NCBI GenBank assembly: GCA_017642885.1
Contig: JAEPOM010000003.1
Span: forward strand, 124,001 to 188,000
From: Henriciella sp.
GTDB lineage: Bacteria > Pseudomonadota > Alphaproteobacteria > Caulobacterales > Hyphomonadaceae
DNA length: 64,000 bases
Direction: 5' to 3'
Shown here: one piece after another, positions 18,896 through 28,610 of the stretch
How the letters are laid out: every line of letters starts with the position of its first letter
How positions within the stretch are numbered: position 1 is the first letter of the stretch
Notes under the pieces: generated by a model
The model's input: the letters and a program-made list of their open reading frames with translations, nothing else
What the model was told of the DNA's origin: nothing
The model's database searches: none
Program-made: the position numbers and the translations under genes

Positions 18896-18983
18896 ACCGC
18901 CTCGCAGCGTGAGCGAAACTGTTCACATCGATTGGGCCGAATGGTCTCTTGCATTTGCAACTCTCCCTGCGTAACGAAGGCCC

Positions 18984-19682
18984 ATGAGCAAAGTCTATGA
19001 TAGCGCGGCCGCTGCGCTCGATGGGGTCCTGTTTGACGGCATGGTGATTGCCGCTGGCGGGTTTGGCCTGTGCGGCATTCCGGAACTATCCATCCAAGCC
19101 ATACGCGACGCAGGCACGAAGGATCTTACGATCTATTCTAACAATGCCGGCGTTGATGATTTCGGGCTCGGCCTGCTACTGCAAACCAAGCAGATCAAGA
19201 AGATGTGCTCGTCCTATGTCGGCGAGAACGATCTCTTCATGCAGCAATATCTCTCTGGCGAGTTGGAGCTGGAGTTTAACCCGCAAGGCACGCTGGCGGA
19301 ACGCATGCGCGCCGGCGGCGCTGGCATACCCGGTTTCTATACCAAAACCGGCGTCGGAACGGTGATCGCTGAAGGCAAGGAAGTGAAGTCGTTCAACGGT
19401 GAGGACTACATCCTGGAAGAAGGCATCTTCGCCGACCTCGCCATCGTCAAAGCCTGGAAGGCCGACACGACGGGCAATGCAATCTTCCGCAAGACAGCGC
19501 GCAATTTCAATCAGCCCGCCGCCACCTGCGGCAAAGTCTGCGTCATGGAAGTTGAGGAAATCGTCGAGCCGGGAGAGCTTGATCCCGACGCGATCCACAT
19601 TCCGGGCATCTATGTTCATCGCCTTGTTCAAGGCACGTTCGAAAAGCGGATCGAGCAACGCACAGTGAGGGAGCGCGCCTAA
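18984..19682 (+). CDS. scoA: 3-oxoacid CoA-transferase subunit A (SCOT type)
   Basis: A 232-residue CoA-transferase alpha subunit: starts with the glycine-rich [19 protein letters not shown] and contains [15 protein letters not shown], diagnostic of the succinyl-CoA:3-ketoacid CoA-transferase family. With subunit B it moves CoA from succinyl-CoA to acetoacetate or a related 3-oxoacid, for ketone-body or short-chain fatty acid breakdown. The subunit B gene begins at 19682, overlapping the last base of this stop codon. Confidence 0.94.
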   Translation: MSKVYDSAAAALDGVLFDGMVIAAGGFGLCGIPELSIQAIRDAGTKDLTIYSNNAGVDDFGLGLLLQTKQIKKMCSSYVGENDLFMQQYLSGELELEFNPQGTLAERMRAGGAGIPGFYTKTGVGTVIAEGKEVKSFNGEDYILEEGIFADLAIVKAWKADTTGNAIFRKTARNFNQPAATCGKVCVMEVEEIVEPGELDPDAIHIPGIYVHRLVQGTFEKRIEQRTVRERA

Positions 19683-20311
19683 TGCCCTGGGATAGAAACC
19701 AAATGGCGGCCCGCGCCGCGCAAGAGCTTGAAGACGGCATGTATGTCAATCTCGGCATTGGCATCCCGACCCTCGTCGCGAACCACATCCCTGATGGCAT
19801 GACCGTGACGCTGCAATCTGAGAATGGCATGCTCGGCATGGGCCCGTTCCCATTTGATGGCGAGGAAGACGCAGACCTGATCAATGCTGGCAAGCAGACC
19901 ATCACGGAACTGCCAAACACGGCTTACTTCGATAGCGCCACGAGCTTTGGCATGATCCGCGGTGGCAAGATTGCGATGGCGATCCTCGGCGCCATGGAAG
20001 TGGCGGAGAATGGCGACCTCGCCAACTGGATGATCCCGGGCAAACTCGTCAAAGGCATGGGCGGAGCGATGGACCTCGTCGCTGGCGTTGGCCGCGTTGT
20101 GGTCATCACTGATCACAACAATAAGCGCGGCGATGCCAAGCTCCTGAAGGAATGCACGCTGCCGCTCACTGGCAAGAATGTCGTCGACCGCATCATCACC
20201 GACCTCGGCGTCTTTGACGTGGTCCCCGGCGGCCTGAAAGTGGTCGAGCTTGCCCCCGACGTCACTTTAGACATGGTGCAAGAGCGTACCGAAGCTGCAC
20301 TCGTCGCATGA
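19682..20311 (+). CDS. scoB: 3-oxoacid CoA-transferase subunit B (SCOT type)
   Basis: A 209-residue beta subunit. The catalytic glutamate lies in [11 protein letters not shown], and the flanking [19 protein letters not shown] and [12 protein letters not shown] motifs are typical. It overlaps scoA upstream by 1 nt and the methyltransferase gene downstream by 4 nt (ATGA), so all three form one transcript. Together with scoA it would feed acetoacetyl-CoA to thiolytic cleavage. Confidence 0.95.
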   Translation: MPWDRNQMAARAAQELEDGMYVNLGIGIPTLVANHIPDGMTVTLQSENGMLGMGPFPFDGEEDADLINAGKQTITELPNTAYFDSATSFGMIRGGKIAMAILGAMEVAENGDLANWMIPGKLVKGMGGAMDLVAGVGRVVVITDHNNKRGDAKLLKECTLPLTGKNVVDRIITDLGVFDVVPGGLKVVELAPDVTLDMVQERTEAALVA

Positions 20312-21045
20312 AGGGGTTTGGGCCGACAACCTTCGGTGAATTGAACGCCGAAGAGTATGACGCCCTGCACGATCCCGGTACGACTGAAGCTTGCGTCGAT
20401 CTGATCGCAGATCTCGCGGGAGATGGCGACGTGTTGGAACTCGCTATCGGCACCGGGCGGATCGCTTTGCCATTGGCAGAACGCGGCCTGAACATTTCCG
20501 GCTTCGACGCTTCGCCTGAGATGCTCAAAACCCTTGCGGGCAAGCCGGGTGGATCGAACATCGAAACCTGGGTCGCGGACATGGCGCGTTTCGACCTGGA
20601 GCGAAAATACGATTTTGCATTTCTGGTCTTCAACACGCTCTATAATATCACTGCCCAACACGATCAGGTGGCGTGCTTCCAGCAGGTCGCGAACCATTTA
20701 CGCCCGGGCGGGCGCTTCCTGGTCGAGGCCTTCCTGCCCAATCGGGACAGCTTCGAGAACAATCAGGCGGTCCGGACCAAATATGTCAGCTTCGACAGCG
20801 TCTGGCTCGAGGCGGTTCAGCATGATCCGGTGGCGCAGACGCTGAACTATCAGCGCGTCCGCATTACCGAAAACGGCACTCAGCTGAAGCCGCTCCCCAT
20901 GCGCTATGTCTGGCCAGCTGAACTTGACCTCATGGCCGAGATCTCTGGTTTGCGCCCGGTGGCCCACTGGGGCGGATGGCAAAAACAGGCGCTCTCCGCA
21001 TCGAGCGACATGTATGTCATCGTATATGAAAAGCCCGAAACATAA
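20308..21045 (+). CDS. Class I SAM-dependent methyltransferase
   Basis: A 245-residue methyltransferase with the AdoMet-binding motif [19 protein letters not shown] (about residues 48-65), an acidic end of strand 2 ([10 protein letters not shown]) and a post-motif region [17 protein letters not shown]. No substrate-specific domain is recognisable. Its ATG overlaps the scoB stop, so it is translationally coupled to the CoA transferase; what it methylates is unknown. Confidence 0.85.
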   Translation: MKGFGPTTFGELNAEEYDALHDPGTTEACVDLIADLAGDGDVLELAIGTGRIALPLAERGLNISGFDASPEMLKTLAGKPGGSNIETWVADMARFDLERKYDFAFLVFNTLYNITAQHDQVACFQQVANHLRPGGRFLVEAFLPNRDSFENNQAVRTKYVSFDSVWLEAVQHDPVAQTLNYQRVRITENGTQLKPLPMRYVWPAELDLMAEISGLRPVAHWGGWQKQALSASSDMYVIVYEKPET

Positions 21046-21137
21046 ACTTCCACGACAAATTGTTCCCCAACGGCACGGATTGAACCTGGCCATGAGTGGC
21101 CTATCCATTCTCGTGAAGTTGAGGAAGGAAATGTGCG

Positions 21138-22649
21138 ATGCCTAAGGGTGCTATGCCTGTTCTTGTCGGGGTCGGCCAAGTAACCAGCCAATGGGACGGC
21201 ACGTCCGGCGCAGCCGGCGCCCCTTCTCCGAAGTCTCTCTGCGTTGAGGCGAGCCAGATCGCGCTGAACGATGCAGGGATTAATGCGTCGGAAATCGATA
21301 CACTGGCCGTCGTTCGCATCTTTGAAGACAGCGTCCCTGGCGACCGTCATCCGCATGGACACAACACCAATCTACCAGGAACCATCGCCCGCGATATCGG
21401 CGCCAAACCCGATCGCGCCATCTATGCAGCGGTTGGAGGGCAGAGCCCTCAGCAACTTGCCAATGAAATGGCGGCGCGCATTCACGCCGGAGAAATCGAG
21501 TGCGCCCTGGTCACTGGCTCGGAAGCCAACAAGGCGTCGAAAGCCGCGCGCAAGCACGGCGTAACGATAGACTGGTCTGACGGTGATGATCTCTCGATCG
21601 AAGACCGCGGCTTGGGCGAGATGTTGCTCTCGCGTCCTGAGATCAAGCACGGCATCATCGCGCCGGCCTATTTCTATGCTCTTTTCGAAAACGCCATGGC
21701 GGCTCGTGACGGCCAGACGCGGTCAGAGCGGCGGGCCGAAATGTCGAACCTATTCGCGAAATTCGCTGCTGTGGCCGCTAAAAATCCCCACTCGCAATTC
21801 GACACATCTAGTTTTGATGCGAGCTTTCTCGCGACACCAAGCAAAGCCAACTACCCCTTCGCAGACCCATTCCTGAAATGGCATATCGCGCAGGATGCGG
21901 TGAACCAGGCGGGCGCGTTCCTGATTATGTCAGAGGACAAAGCCGACGCGCTTGGGATCGCAAGCGATAAGCGGATCTACTTGCATGGAAGCGGTGAGGC
22001 TGGCGATGATTTCATTTCCGAACGCCCGGTGCTGGACGGTTCCTGGGCCATGAAAACAGCGATCAATCGCGCCCTCGATCAAGCTGGAACACAGGCGCAG
22101 GATCTTGGTGCCTTTGATCTCTATTCCTGTTTCCCATGCGCTGTGTTCAGCTCCATGGCGGTGCTCGGCATCGATCATAAAACGGAAACGCGGCCCCTCA
22201 CGCTGACGGGCGGGCTGCCCTTTTTTGGCGGCCCGGGCAACAACTACTCGATGCATGGCCTTGTTTCGATGACCGCGTGGCTGCGCGAGCACCCGAAAGA
22301 GACCGGCCTCGTCCTCGCCAATGGCGGCTGGATGACCAAGGAAGCTGTCGGGGTCTGGTCCGCGACCCGGCCAGACGCGTTCACGCCCGTCGAAGCGATG
22401 GCTAAGCCCGATACGAAAGTGGCGCTCGCCGCGGAACCAGGCTCCGGAACAGTGGAAACCTATACCGTTACGTACGGCAAAGACGGCCCGATGAGCGGCA
22501 TCATCTTTGGCCGGACAGAAGCGGGTGATCGCTTCATTGCCGCCGCCGCGCCAGACGCCATGCCGCGCCTAATGCAAGAAGAGAGCCCGGTCGGTCAGCG
22601 AGTACACGTCACGACAGAAGACGAGCGCAACACGTTCGTCTTTGCGTAG
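21138..22649 (+). CDS. Thiolase-like protein (SCP-x/TLP type) lacking the nucleophilic cysteine
   Basis: A 503-residue thiolase-fold protein, usually annotated acetyl-CoA acetyltransferase. It has the fold landmarks LVTGSEA, DLYSCFPCAVFSSM, GGLPFFGGPGNNYSMHGL and an extra C-terminal domain (about residues 410-500). At the place where thiolases carry the nucleophilic Cys, the sequence reads VGGQSPQQ (Q102). Such Cys-less proteins with a C-terminal extension resemble thiolase-like proteins of the TLP type, which I recall as lacking thiolase activity. A GAGGAAGGAA Shine-Dalgarno supports the start. Its true reaction is uncertain. Confidence 0.75.
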   Translation: MPKGAMPVLVGVGQVTSQWDGTSGAAGAPSPKSLCVEASQIALNDAGINASEIDTLAVVRIFEDSVPGDRHPHGHNTNLPGTIARDIGAKPDRAIYAAVGGQSPQQLANEMAARIHAGEIECALVTGSEANKASKAARKHGVTIDWSDGDDLSIEDRGLGEMLLSRPEIKHGIIAPAYFYALFENAMAARDGQTRSERRAEMSNLFAKFAAVAAKNPHSQFDTSSFDASFLATPSKANYPFADPFLKWHIAQDAVNQAGAFLIMSEDKADALGIASDKRIYLHGSGEAGDDFISERPVLDGSWAMKTAINRALDQAGTQAQDLGAFDLYSCFPCAVFSSMAVLGIDHKTETRPLTLTGGLPFFGGPGNNYSMHGLVSMTAWLREHPKETGLVLANGGWMTKEAVGVWSATRPDAFTPVEAMAKPDTKVALAAEPGSGTVETYTVTYGKDGPMSGIIFGRTEAGDRFIAAAAPDAMPRLMQEESPVGQRVHVTTEDERNTFVFA

Positions 22650-22741
22650 CCCATCTCGTCGCGTACGGGGTTGTCTTCGCGCCGAAGCCCGCGGACAGTC
22701 CCATTTACCGTAATCTCGCAGCCATGCCTGAGGAACAGAAA

Positions 22742-23989
22742 ATGACCGAACCGAATCCCGCCTTGTTTGAACTCAGCATGTCTGAGGAAGCCAAACCACT
22801 CCTCGCCCGGGTGCTCAAACACCTGGAAGAAAACGTCGCCCCCTGGCGAGACGAGTTTGAAGCACTGAACGAGGAAAAAGAAGATCGTTGGTCCTGGCAT
22901 CCGCGCCAGCTTGAACTCATGGAAGAGGCCAAAACCAAAGCGCGTGAAGCAGGTTTGTGGAATTTCTTTCTCCCGGACGCCGAAACCGGCGAAGGGCTGT
23001 CCAATCTCGACTACGCCTACATTGCTGCAGAACTCGGCAAGTACCCGATGGGTTCTGAAACGATGAACTGCAACGCGCCCGATACCGGCAATATGGAAGT
23101 GTTGGAACGCGTCGGAACCCCGGAGCAAAAAGAGAAGTGGCTCAAACCGCTGCTGAACGGAGAGATCCGCTCTGCCTATGCGATGACAGAGCCGAACGTT
23201 GCCTCCTCGGACGCCAAGAATATCAGCACGCGCGCCGTCCTCGACGGCGATGATTGGGTGATCAATGGCGAGAAGTTTTACATTTCGGGCGCTGGGAACC
23301 CGCGCTGTAAAATCATGATTGTGATGGTCAAAACCAGTCCGGATGCACCGACCCACAAGCAACAATCTCAAATCCTGGTTCCAATGGATACGCCAGGCGT
23401 GGAAATCCTCGGCGCGATGGAAGTGATGGGTGAAGATCACGCCCCTTATGGGCATATGCATCTGCGTTTCACCGATGTCCGCGTGCCGAAAGAGAACATC
23501 CTGCTTGGCGAAGGGCGGGGTTTTGAGATTTCCCAAGTTCGCCTCGGCCCTGGCCGTATCCACCATTGCATGCGCTCGATCGGAAAGGCCGAAAAGGCAC
23601 TGGAAATGATGGTGCAACGCGCCGGCACTCGCACGGCGTTCGGTCAGAAAATTGCCAAGCTCGGCAAGAACCTCGAAGTCATCTCGCGCGCTCGGATCGA
23701 AATCAATGCGATGCGCCTCGCGGTATTGCAGGCGGCCAAGGCAATGGATGTTCTGGGCAACAAGGAAGCGCGGGTCTATGTTAGCGCCGTGAAAGCGATG
23801 GTACCGGAAAAGGTCTGCACCATTATTGATCAGGCCATGCAGATGCACGGCGCAGCGGGCATGTCGCAATGGTTCCCGCTGGCCGGTATGTATGCCGATA
23901 TGCGCCATCTTCGCTATGCAGATGGCCCGGATGAAGTGCACCATATGGTTGTCGGTCGCGCCGAAATGCAAAAACACGAACTTTGGTAA
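22742..23989 (+). CDS. Acyl-CoA dehydrogenase
   Basis: Starting at the ATG at 22742, which has GAGGAA 6 nt upstream, it has 415 residues; an in-frame ATG at 22724 would add six. N-terminal helical, middle beta and C-terminal helical domains are visible, with AYAMTEPNVASSDAKNI and INGEKFYISGAGNPRCK in the FAD-binding middle domain and a C-terminal AMQMHGAAGMSQWFPL region. The length and layout fit longer acyl-CoA dehydrogenases of the ACAD10/11 type. It introduces the trans-2 double bond in acyl-CoA. It follows the thiolase-like gene after 92 bp. Confidence 0.92.
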   Translation: MTEPNPALFELSMSEEAKPLLARVLKHLEENVAPWRDEFEALNEEKEDRWSWHPRQLELMEEAKTKAREAGLWNFFLPDAETGEGLSNLDYAYIAAELGKYPMGSETMNCNAPDTGNMEVLERVGTPEQKEKWLKPLLNGEIRSAYAMTEPNVASSDAKNISTRAVLDGDDWVINGEKFYISGAGNPRCKIMIVMVKTSPDAPTHKQQSQILVPMDTPGVEILGAMEVMGEDHAPYGHMHLRFTDVRVPKENILLGEGRGFEISQVRLGPGRIHHCMRSIGKAEKALEMMVQRAGTRTAFGQKIAKLGKNLEVISRARIEINAMRLAVLQAAKAMDVLGNKEARVYVSAVKAMVPEKVCTIIDQAMQMHGAAGMSQWFPLAGMYADMRHLRYADGPDEVHHMVVGRAEMQKHELW

Positions 23990-24066
23990 GACGCAGCTAA
24001 GGTGTGGCATCTGCCTTCCCTCTGCGCATTGGCTCTGACAGACTGAGCGCTTGAGGAGACGCAAAG

Positions 24067-24477
24067 ATGAAAATTGCAGCAGGATTGATCGGACTAGCCA
24101 TGCTTGGGGCATGCGCCACGACACCGGAGCCATGCACACCGGAATGGGTCGAATGGAAAAGTGAGAAGATTCTGAAGCGATTTGCCTACGCCAATTATGG
24201 CGAAGTGAAACGTCTACGCGATTTCTCGGAGGACCTACGAGCCGACGATATCGGTCCGCTGACCGCTTTGCAAATTCCAGGAATGATTCAAGATTTCAAA
24301 GCATTAGCTGAAGATTTTGAAGCGGACGTCTTGCCGGCATTGAATGATGCAGTGGATCAATGCGGCAGCGTTCAAGCACTCGCCCCAGCGCTTACTGAGT
24401 TCCTTCGCGGCGAAGGTGTTGGTGAGGATGTACTCGAATGGGTTGAGCTTCTGACCGTCATCGCCGTGGATTCCTGA
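24067..24477 (+). CDS. Small predicted lipoprotein
   Basis: A 136-residue protein with a lipoprotein signal: MKIAAGLIGLAMLGAC, where LGAC is the lipobox and C16 the predicted lipidated residue. A GAGGAG Shine-Dalgarno lies 8 nt before the ATG. The mature part is acidic and helical, with three further cysteines at most and no recognised domain. It is probably anchored in the outer or inner membrane facing the periplasm. Function is unknown. Confidence 0.7.
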   Translation: MKIAAGLIGLAMLGACATTPEPCTPEWVEWKSEKILKRFAYANYGEVKRLRDFSEDLRADDIGPLTALQIPGMIQDFKALAEDFEADVLPALNDAVDQCGSVQALAPALTEFLRGEGVGEDVLEWVELLTVIAVDS

Positions 24478-24524
24478 TACCTCGGCTCTGGTCTTTCCAA
24501 ATCATTGTCGCTAAACGAGCGCTC

Positions 24525-27344
24525 ATGACAGCGCGCGACAAATCCGCATCGACCATCCCTGCCGCTAAAGATCGTCTTCGTGACCACGCGAAGCGCATCG
24601 AAACAGATCCGCGAACCAATTCTGTTTTCGCGTACGCGCAGGAACTATTCCAAGAATTGGAAAGTGGCTCGATCACGCTGAGCGATTTGCGCGAGACTGC
24701 TCTAGACGTCTATGGCGGCCGTGTACTCGCCCGCGCTGAGCGGTTCCGGCGCCAGCATGCTGATGTGCCGGAGGTGCGAAATCGAATCACGGCCTTGGCC
24801 GACGCAGGATGGGACAGCTTCAAGACGATGGTAGAGACGCCGTTAGGCGGCGTTGTATTCACGGCGCATCCGACCTTTGCAATGTCTCGCACCACGCGCG
24901 CTGCCTTCGCCGCGCACGTCTCGCAAGACTCTGGGACTAGCGCTCGCGCTTTGACTGAGAGCATCCAGGAAGATGGCCGGGCCTGGTCCGCATCCATCTC
25001 GCTGCTCGGCGAGCATGATGAGGTCCAGGATACGATCGCGCATGCCCAGACGGCGCTTTCGCTCTATGCCGATCAAGTGCTCTCGGTGGCGCAGAAAAGC
25101 TTCCCGGACACCTGGCGAACACTCAAGATCAGTGTGCCCACACTCGCAAGCTGGGTTGGATATGATCTCGACGGCCGGACCGATATTCACTGGTCGCAGT
25201 CATTTGCTTTGCGACTTCAGGAGAAGGCCGTTCAACTCGCGCGCTACGCTGAGGAACTGGCAACTCTGGCCAAGTTGGCCACAGGATCGACGGCAGACGG
25301 CCTCGACGAACTTACAAGCCAATTCGCGCGCGCAGCCGAACGCACCGCCGAGGAGGCGGGGATCTTCAGCGCTGATCTCACCGAAGCGGACAATCTCGTT
25401 GCAGCGGCAAATTCTCTGACGGCAGAGAACGCGGACCGGATTATCAATACTGCGCCCTTCGTGTCTCAATTGCAGAGCCTCGCAGCTGCTGAAAAAGACA
25501 ATGATCTTGCCAAGGCTATCCTGGTCCTCGCGGCAAAGATGGACGCCCTCAAACTGGGTACCGCACGCATTCATCTGCGTCTCAACGCCGAACAAATCAG
25601 AACGGTCATCAGCCGCGATCTCGGTCTGGAGACCGAGAACCGGGACCTCGGTCGCAGCGCCCTGAACAAGCTTTCGACCCTCGCAGCGGTCAAAGACCCG
25701 CTGGACGTCAATTTTGCCGACCTGTTCCTCGAACAATCGACCGCGCGTCGGCAATTCATGATGTGCGCGCAATTCCTGAAACATATCGATGCGGACTCGA
25801 CCATTCGGTTTCTGATTGCAGAAAGCGAAAACCCAGCGACCGTGATGGGCGCGCTCTATCTGGCGCGCCAATATGGGGTTGATCACCAGCTCGACATTTC
25901 ACCGCTATTTGAAACGCCCGAGGCGCTGGAAACCGGTGGACGCTTCATCGCCCAACTTCTGCAAGAGCCGGAATACCTGTCCTATCTAAAAGGCCGCGGG
26001 TACCTGTCCGTCCAGCTTGGCTTCTCGGATGCGGGTCGGTTCATTGGCCAGGTCTCGGCGGACATGGCGATCGAGCGAATCCATAATCTGATAAGCCGCG
26101 CGGTCGCAGATGCTGACGCGGGCCTGTCTTTGCTGATTTTCAATACGCATGGCGAGTCGATGGGCCGCGGTGCCTGGCCGGGAAGTTTCGATCAACGCTT
26201 CGATCATCTGCTCAGCCACTGGACCCGTCAGCAATCGCGCGATCGCGGTGTGCCGCTGCACCATGAAGTCAGCTTCCAGGGTGGTGACGGCTATTTACAC
26301 TTCGCGAATGATGAGCTGGCAACAGCAACCTACAATGCCTTTGCAGATCACCTTCTGTCCGATCCGAGCGACGCTGCGCAAGACCCTTTCTATGATCGCA
26401 CTGACCTTGTCTGGGACTTCTACCGCGCTCTGCGACGGTGGCATGAGCGTCTCTTTGCAAACCCCGATTACGGCCACTTGCTGAATGATTTTGCGACGAA
26501 TTTCCTGATCAAAGCGGGATCGCGGCAGCGACGCCGCAGCTCCGGTCCGGCTGGCCCGCGATCGCTGCGCGCCATCTCTCACAATGCGACGCTGCAACAG
26601 CTCGGCGTGCCTTTGAACACGGCGGCAGGAATTGGCTCTGCGCTCCGGCGCGAACGGGATCAGGTCAATGATCTGATCAAGGATTCCCCGCGCATGCGTG
26701 GTCTCATGCGATTGGCGTCCATGGCCCGATCAGCGACCAGCGTTCCAGTTTTGCGGGCTTATGCCAGCCTCTATGATCCGAGCTTCTGGGTTGCCCTCTC
26801 AACGGCGACGGAGGATGGCGACAAGGCCCTCTCCTATCGCCGGATCTATTACCTCCTGCAGGATCGCCAGACGCTCGCCTCGATCGAAAAAATCGCCAAT
26901 ATGCTGAGCATAGACTTAAGCAAGTTTGATCCAATGCTGAGCCAGATGGAGACCGTCCCAAGCAGAGTCGAACGTCATGAAGCGCGTCTCGATGTGCACG
27001 TCCTGCACTCGATCCGTCAGGCTCTGATGATGAAAGCACTCGCCCTCGCAGGACAGTTACCCACCGTTTCGCGTCGCCACGAATCGACTGTGGTCGATAT
27101 CATGAACCTCATCCGCACCATGCAGATTGGCGACGCCGTGAAACTGCTCTGCGAGATCTTCCCGGCGTCGCGTGAAGAAGAGGCCCGGCTCGCCGCAATC
27201 TCAGAGTCTGGCCATATGACGGGTAGCCCCGCGAATGGCTATGATCAGCTGCATGAAGAGGTCATCAAACCGCTCGATGAGATTGACCAACTTATGCACA
27301 TGACCACGCTGGCCGTGTGCCAGGCTTATGGTGCGTACGGCTAA
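24525..27344 (+). CDS. Divergent phosphoenolpyruvate carboxylase homologue
   Basis: A 939-residue protein of the PEP carboxylase family: it has the AHPT motif (H115), PLFET (E463), GFSD (D502), MGRG (R548) and LRAI (R682) in the right order and spacing. PEPC makes oxaloacetate from PEP and bicarbonate. Compared with the E. coli enzyme (residue numbers from memory), catalytic H138, the metal ligands E506 and D543, and R587 and R699 are kept, but K546 is R505, the FHGRGG loop reads FNTHGE (H579 to N540, R581 to H542), R713 is G696, and the end reads CQAYGAYG instead of RNTG. It may be inactive or changed in substrate; anaplerotic function should not be assumed. Confidence 0.8.
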   Translation: MTARDKSASTIPAAKDRLRDHAKRIETDPRTNSVFAYAQELFQELESGSITLSDLRETALDVYGGRVLARAERFRRQHADVPEVRNRITALADAGWDSFKTMVETPLGGVVFTAHPTFAMSRTTRAAFAAHVSQDSGTSARALTESIQEDGRAWSASISLLGEHDEVQDTIAHAQTALSLYADQVLSVAQKSFPDTWRTLKISVPTLASWVGYDLDGRTDIHWSQSFALRLQEKAVQLARYAEELATLAKLATGSTADGLDELTSQFARAAERTAEEAGIFSADLTEADNLVAAANSLTAENADRIINTAPFVSQLQSLAAAEKDNDLAKAILVLAAKMDALKLGTARIHLRLNAEQIRTVISRDLGLETENRDLGRSALNKLSTLAAVKDPLDVNFADLFLEQSTARRQFMMCAQFLKHIDADSTIRFLIAESENPATVMGALYLARQYGVDHQLDISPLFETPEALETGGRFIAQLLQEPEYLSYLKGRGYLSVQLGFSDAGRFIGQVSADMAIERIHNLISRAVADADAGLSLLIFNTHGESMGRGAWPGSFDQRFDHLLSHWTRQQSRDRGVPLHHEVSFQGGDGYLHFANDELATATYNAFADHLLSDPSDAAQDPFYDRTDLVWDFYRALRRWHERLFANPDYGHLLNDFATNFLIKAGSRQRRRSSGPAGPRSLRAISHNATLQQLGVPLNTAAGIGSALRRERDQVNDLIKDSPRMRGLMRLASMARSATSVPVLRAYASLYDPSFWVALSTATEDGDKALSYRRIYYLLQDRQTLASIEKIANMLSIDLSKFDPMLSQMETVPSRVERHEARLDVHVLHSIRQALMMKALALAGQLPTVSRRHESTVVDIMNLIRTMQIGDAVKLLCEIFPASREEEARLAAISESGHMTGSPANGYDQLHEEVIKPLDEIDQLMHMTTLAVCQAYGAYG

Positions 27345-27413
27345 ATCAAGAAACCGCTTGCTTATCGTCGGGAGAGGCTTCTGAAATCCGCACTTAACAG
27401 ATCGGAGACCCAG

Positions 27414-28589
27414 ATGAGCACACAGGAAAAACGCACAGGTCCACTCTCGGGCGTCAAGATTGTCGATATGTCTTCAGTGGTGCTTGGGCCGTTTGCCACC
27501 CTGATCTTCGGTGATCTAGGCGCGGACGTGATCAAGATCGAGGCCGGTCAAAAAGGTAAGGCTGGCGACATGATGCGCTATGCAGGCGCGTCGCCTACCG
27601 GTGACCTCGGACCGATCTATACCAGCCTCAATCGTAATAAGAAATCCGTGCAGCTCGATGCCAAAACCGAAGACGGCAAGGCCGCCATCGTCGCGCTTTT
27701 GAAAGACGCGGATGTGTTCTTCCATAATGTGCGTCTCGCGGGGATGCAGCGCCTGGGGCTCGATTATGAGAGCGTCAAAGCGATCAATCCGGGTATCGTC
27801 TATGTCCATTGCGCAGGCTTTGGCGCAGGCGGTCCGTATGAAAAACGCCAAGCCTATGACGACCTTATCCAAGGAGCTTCCGGCTTTGCAGCGCTTAATG
27901 CGATGCGATCTGGCGGTGATCCACAATACGCGCCGAGCCTTGTCGCGGACAAGACGGTTGGCTTGTTCGCAACCTACGCCACACTGGCAGCGCTGTACCA
28001 CCAGGCAAAGACGGGTGAAGGTCAATTTGTGTCGGTGCCAATGCTGGAGAGCTTCACCTTTTTCAACATGGTCGAGAATCTCTATGGCGAGACATTCCTG
28101 CCCGGCAATGGCAAGCTCGCTTACTCGCGATCGATCAACGCCAATCGAAAACCCTACAAGACGAAAGACGGCTTCATTGGCCTCGTCCCGTATTCCGATC
28201 AGCAATGGGAGCAGTTCTTCGACATGGGCGGTAAGACGGGCGTGTTCGATGATCCGCGCTTTTCAACCTATTCCGCTCGGACAGAAAACATCACAGAGCT
28301 CTACGCCATCATTGGCGAAGTTGCGTTATTGAAGACGACGGATGAATGGCTCACACTGCTCGACGAAGCGAACATCCCGGCGATGCGTTACAACGAGATG
28401 GGCGATGTGCTGACCGACCCGCATCTTGCCGCGGTGGATTTCTTCCAGACCCGGACGCACCCGGATGCTGGCGACTACCGAGCGATGAAGCACCCGGTCG
28501 AGTTCAGCGCAACCCCGGCAGAAATCGCGATTGATCCACCGCGCCTCGGCGCTGATACGGAAACAGTGCTGGCGAGCCTCGGCCTGTAA
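27414..28589 (+). CDS. Family III CoA-transferase (CaiB/BaiF)
   Basis: A 391-residue CaiB/BaiF protein: starts LSGVKIVDMSSVVLGPFATLIFGDLGADVIKIE, a family hallmark, and has the catalytic Asp in AYDDLIQGASG. The central GEGQFVSVPMLESF region is also typical. These enzymes transfer CoA between acyl groups through an aspartyl-CoA thioester. The donor and acceptor are unknown. A CGGAGA Shine-Dalgarno precedes the ATG. Its setting among acyl-CoA enzymes suggests a role in fatty or organic acid catabolism. Confidence 0.92.
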   Translation: MSTQEKRTGPLSGVKIVDMSSVVLGPFATLIFGDLGADVIKIEAGQKGKAGDMMRYAGASPTGDLGPIYTSLNRNKKSVQLDAKTEDGKAAIVALLKDADVFFHNVRLAGMQRLGLDYESVKAINPGIVYVHCAGFGAGGPYEKRQAYDDLIQGASGFAALNAMRSGGDPQYAPSLVADKTVGLFATYATLAALYHQAKTGEGQFVSVPMLESFTFFNMVENLYGETFLPGNGKLAYSRSINANRKPYKTKDGFIGLVPYSDQQWEQFFDMGGKTGVFDDPRFSTYSARTENITELYAIIGEVALLKTTDEWLTLLDEANIPAMRYNEMGDVLTDPHLAAVDFFQTRTHPDAGDYRAMKHPVEFSATPAEIAIDPPRLGADTETVLASLGL

Positions 28590-28610
28590 CGGCGTCGGCT
28601 CGCCAGTCTG

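Noticed and set aside
22595-24139. A 514-codon open frame on the minus strand opposite the acyl-CoA dehydrogenase gene
   Set aside because: It is an antisense shadow of a strongly supported gene with full family motifs; its translation has no domain and the composition (many His/Arg/Phe) of a read-through of codon-biased sequence.
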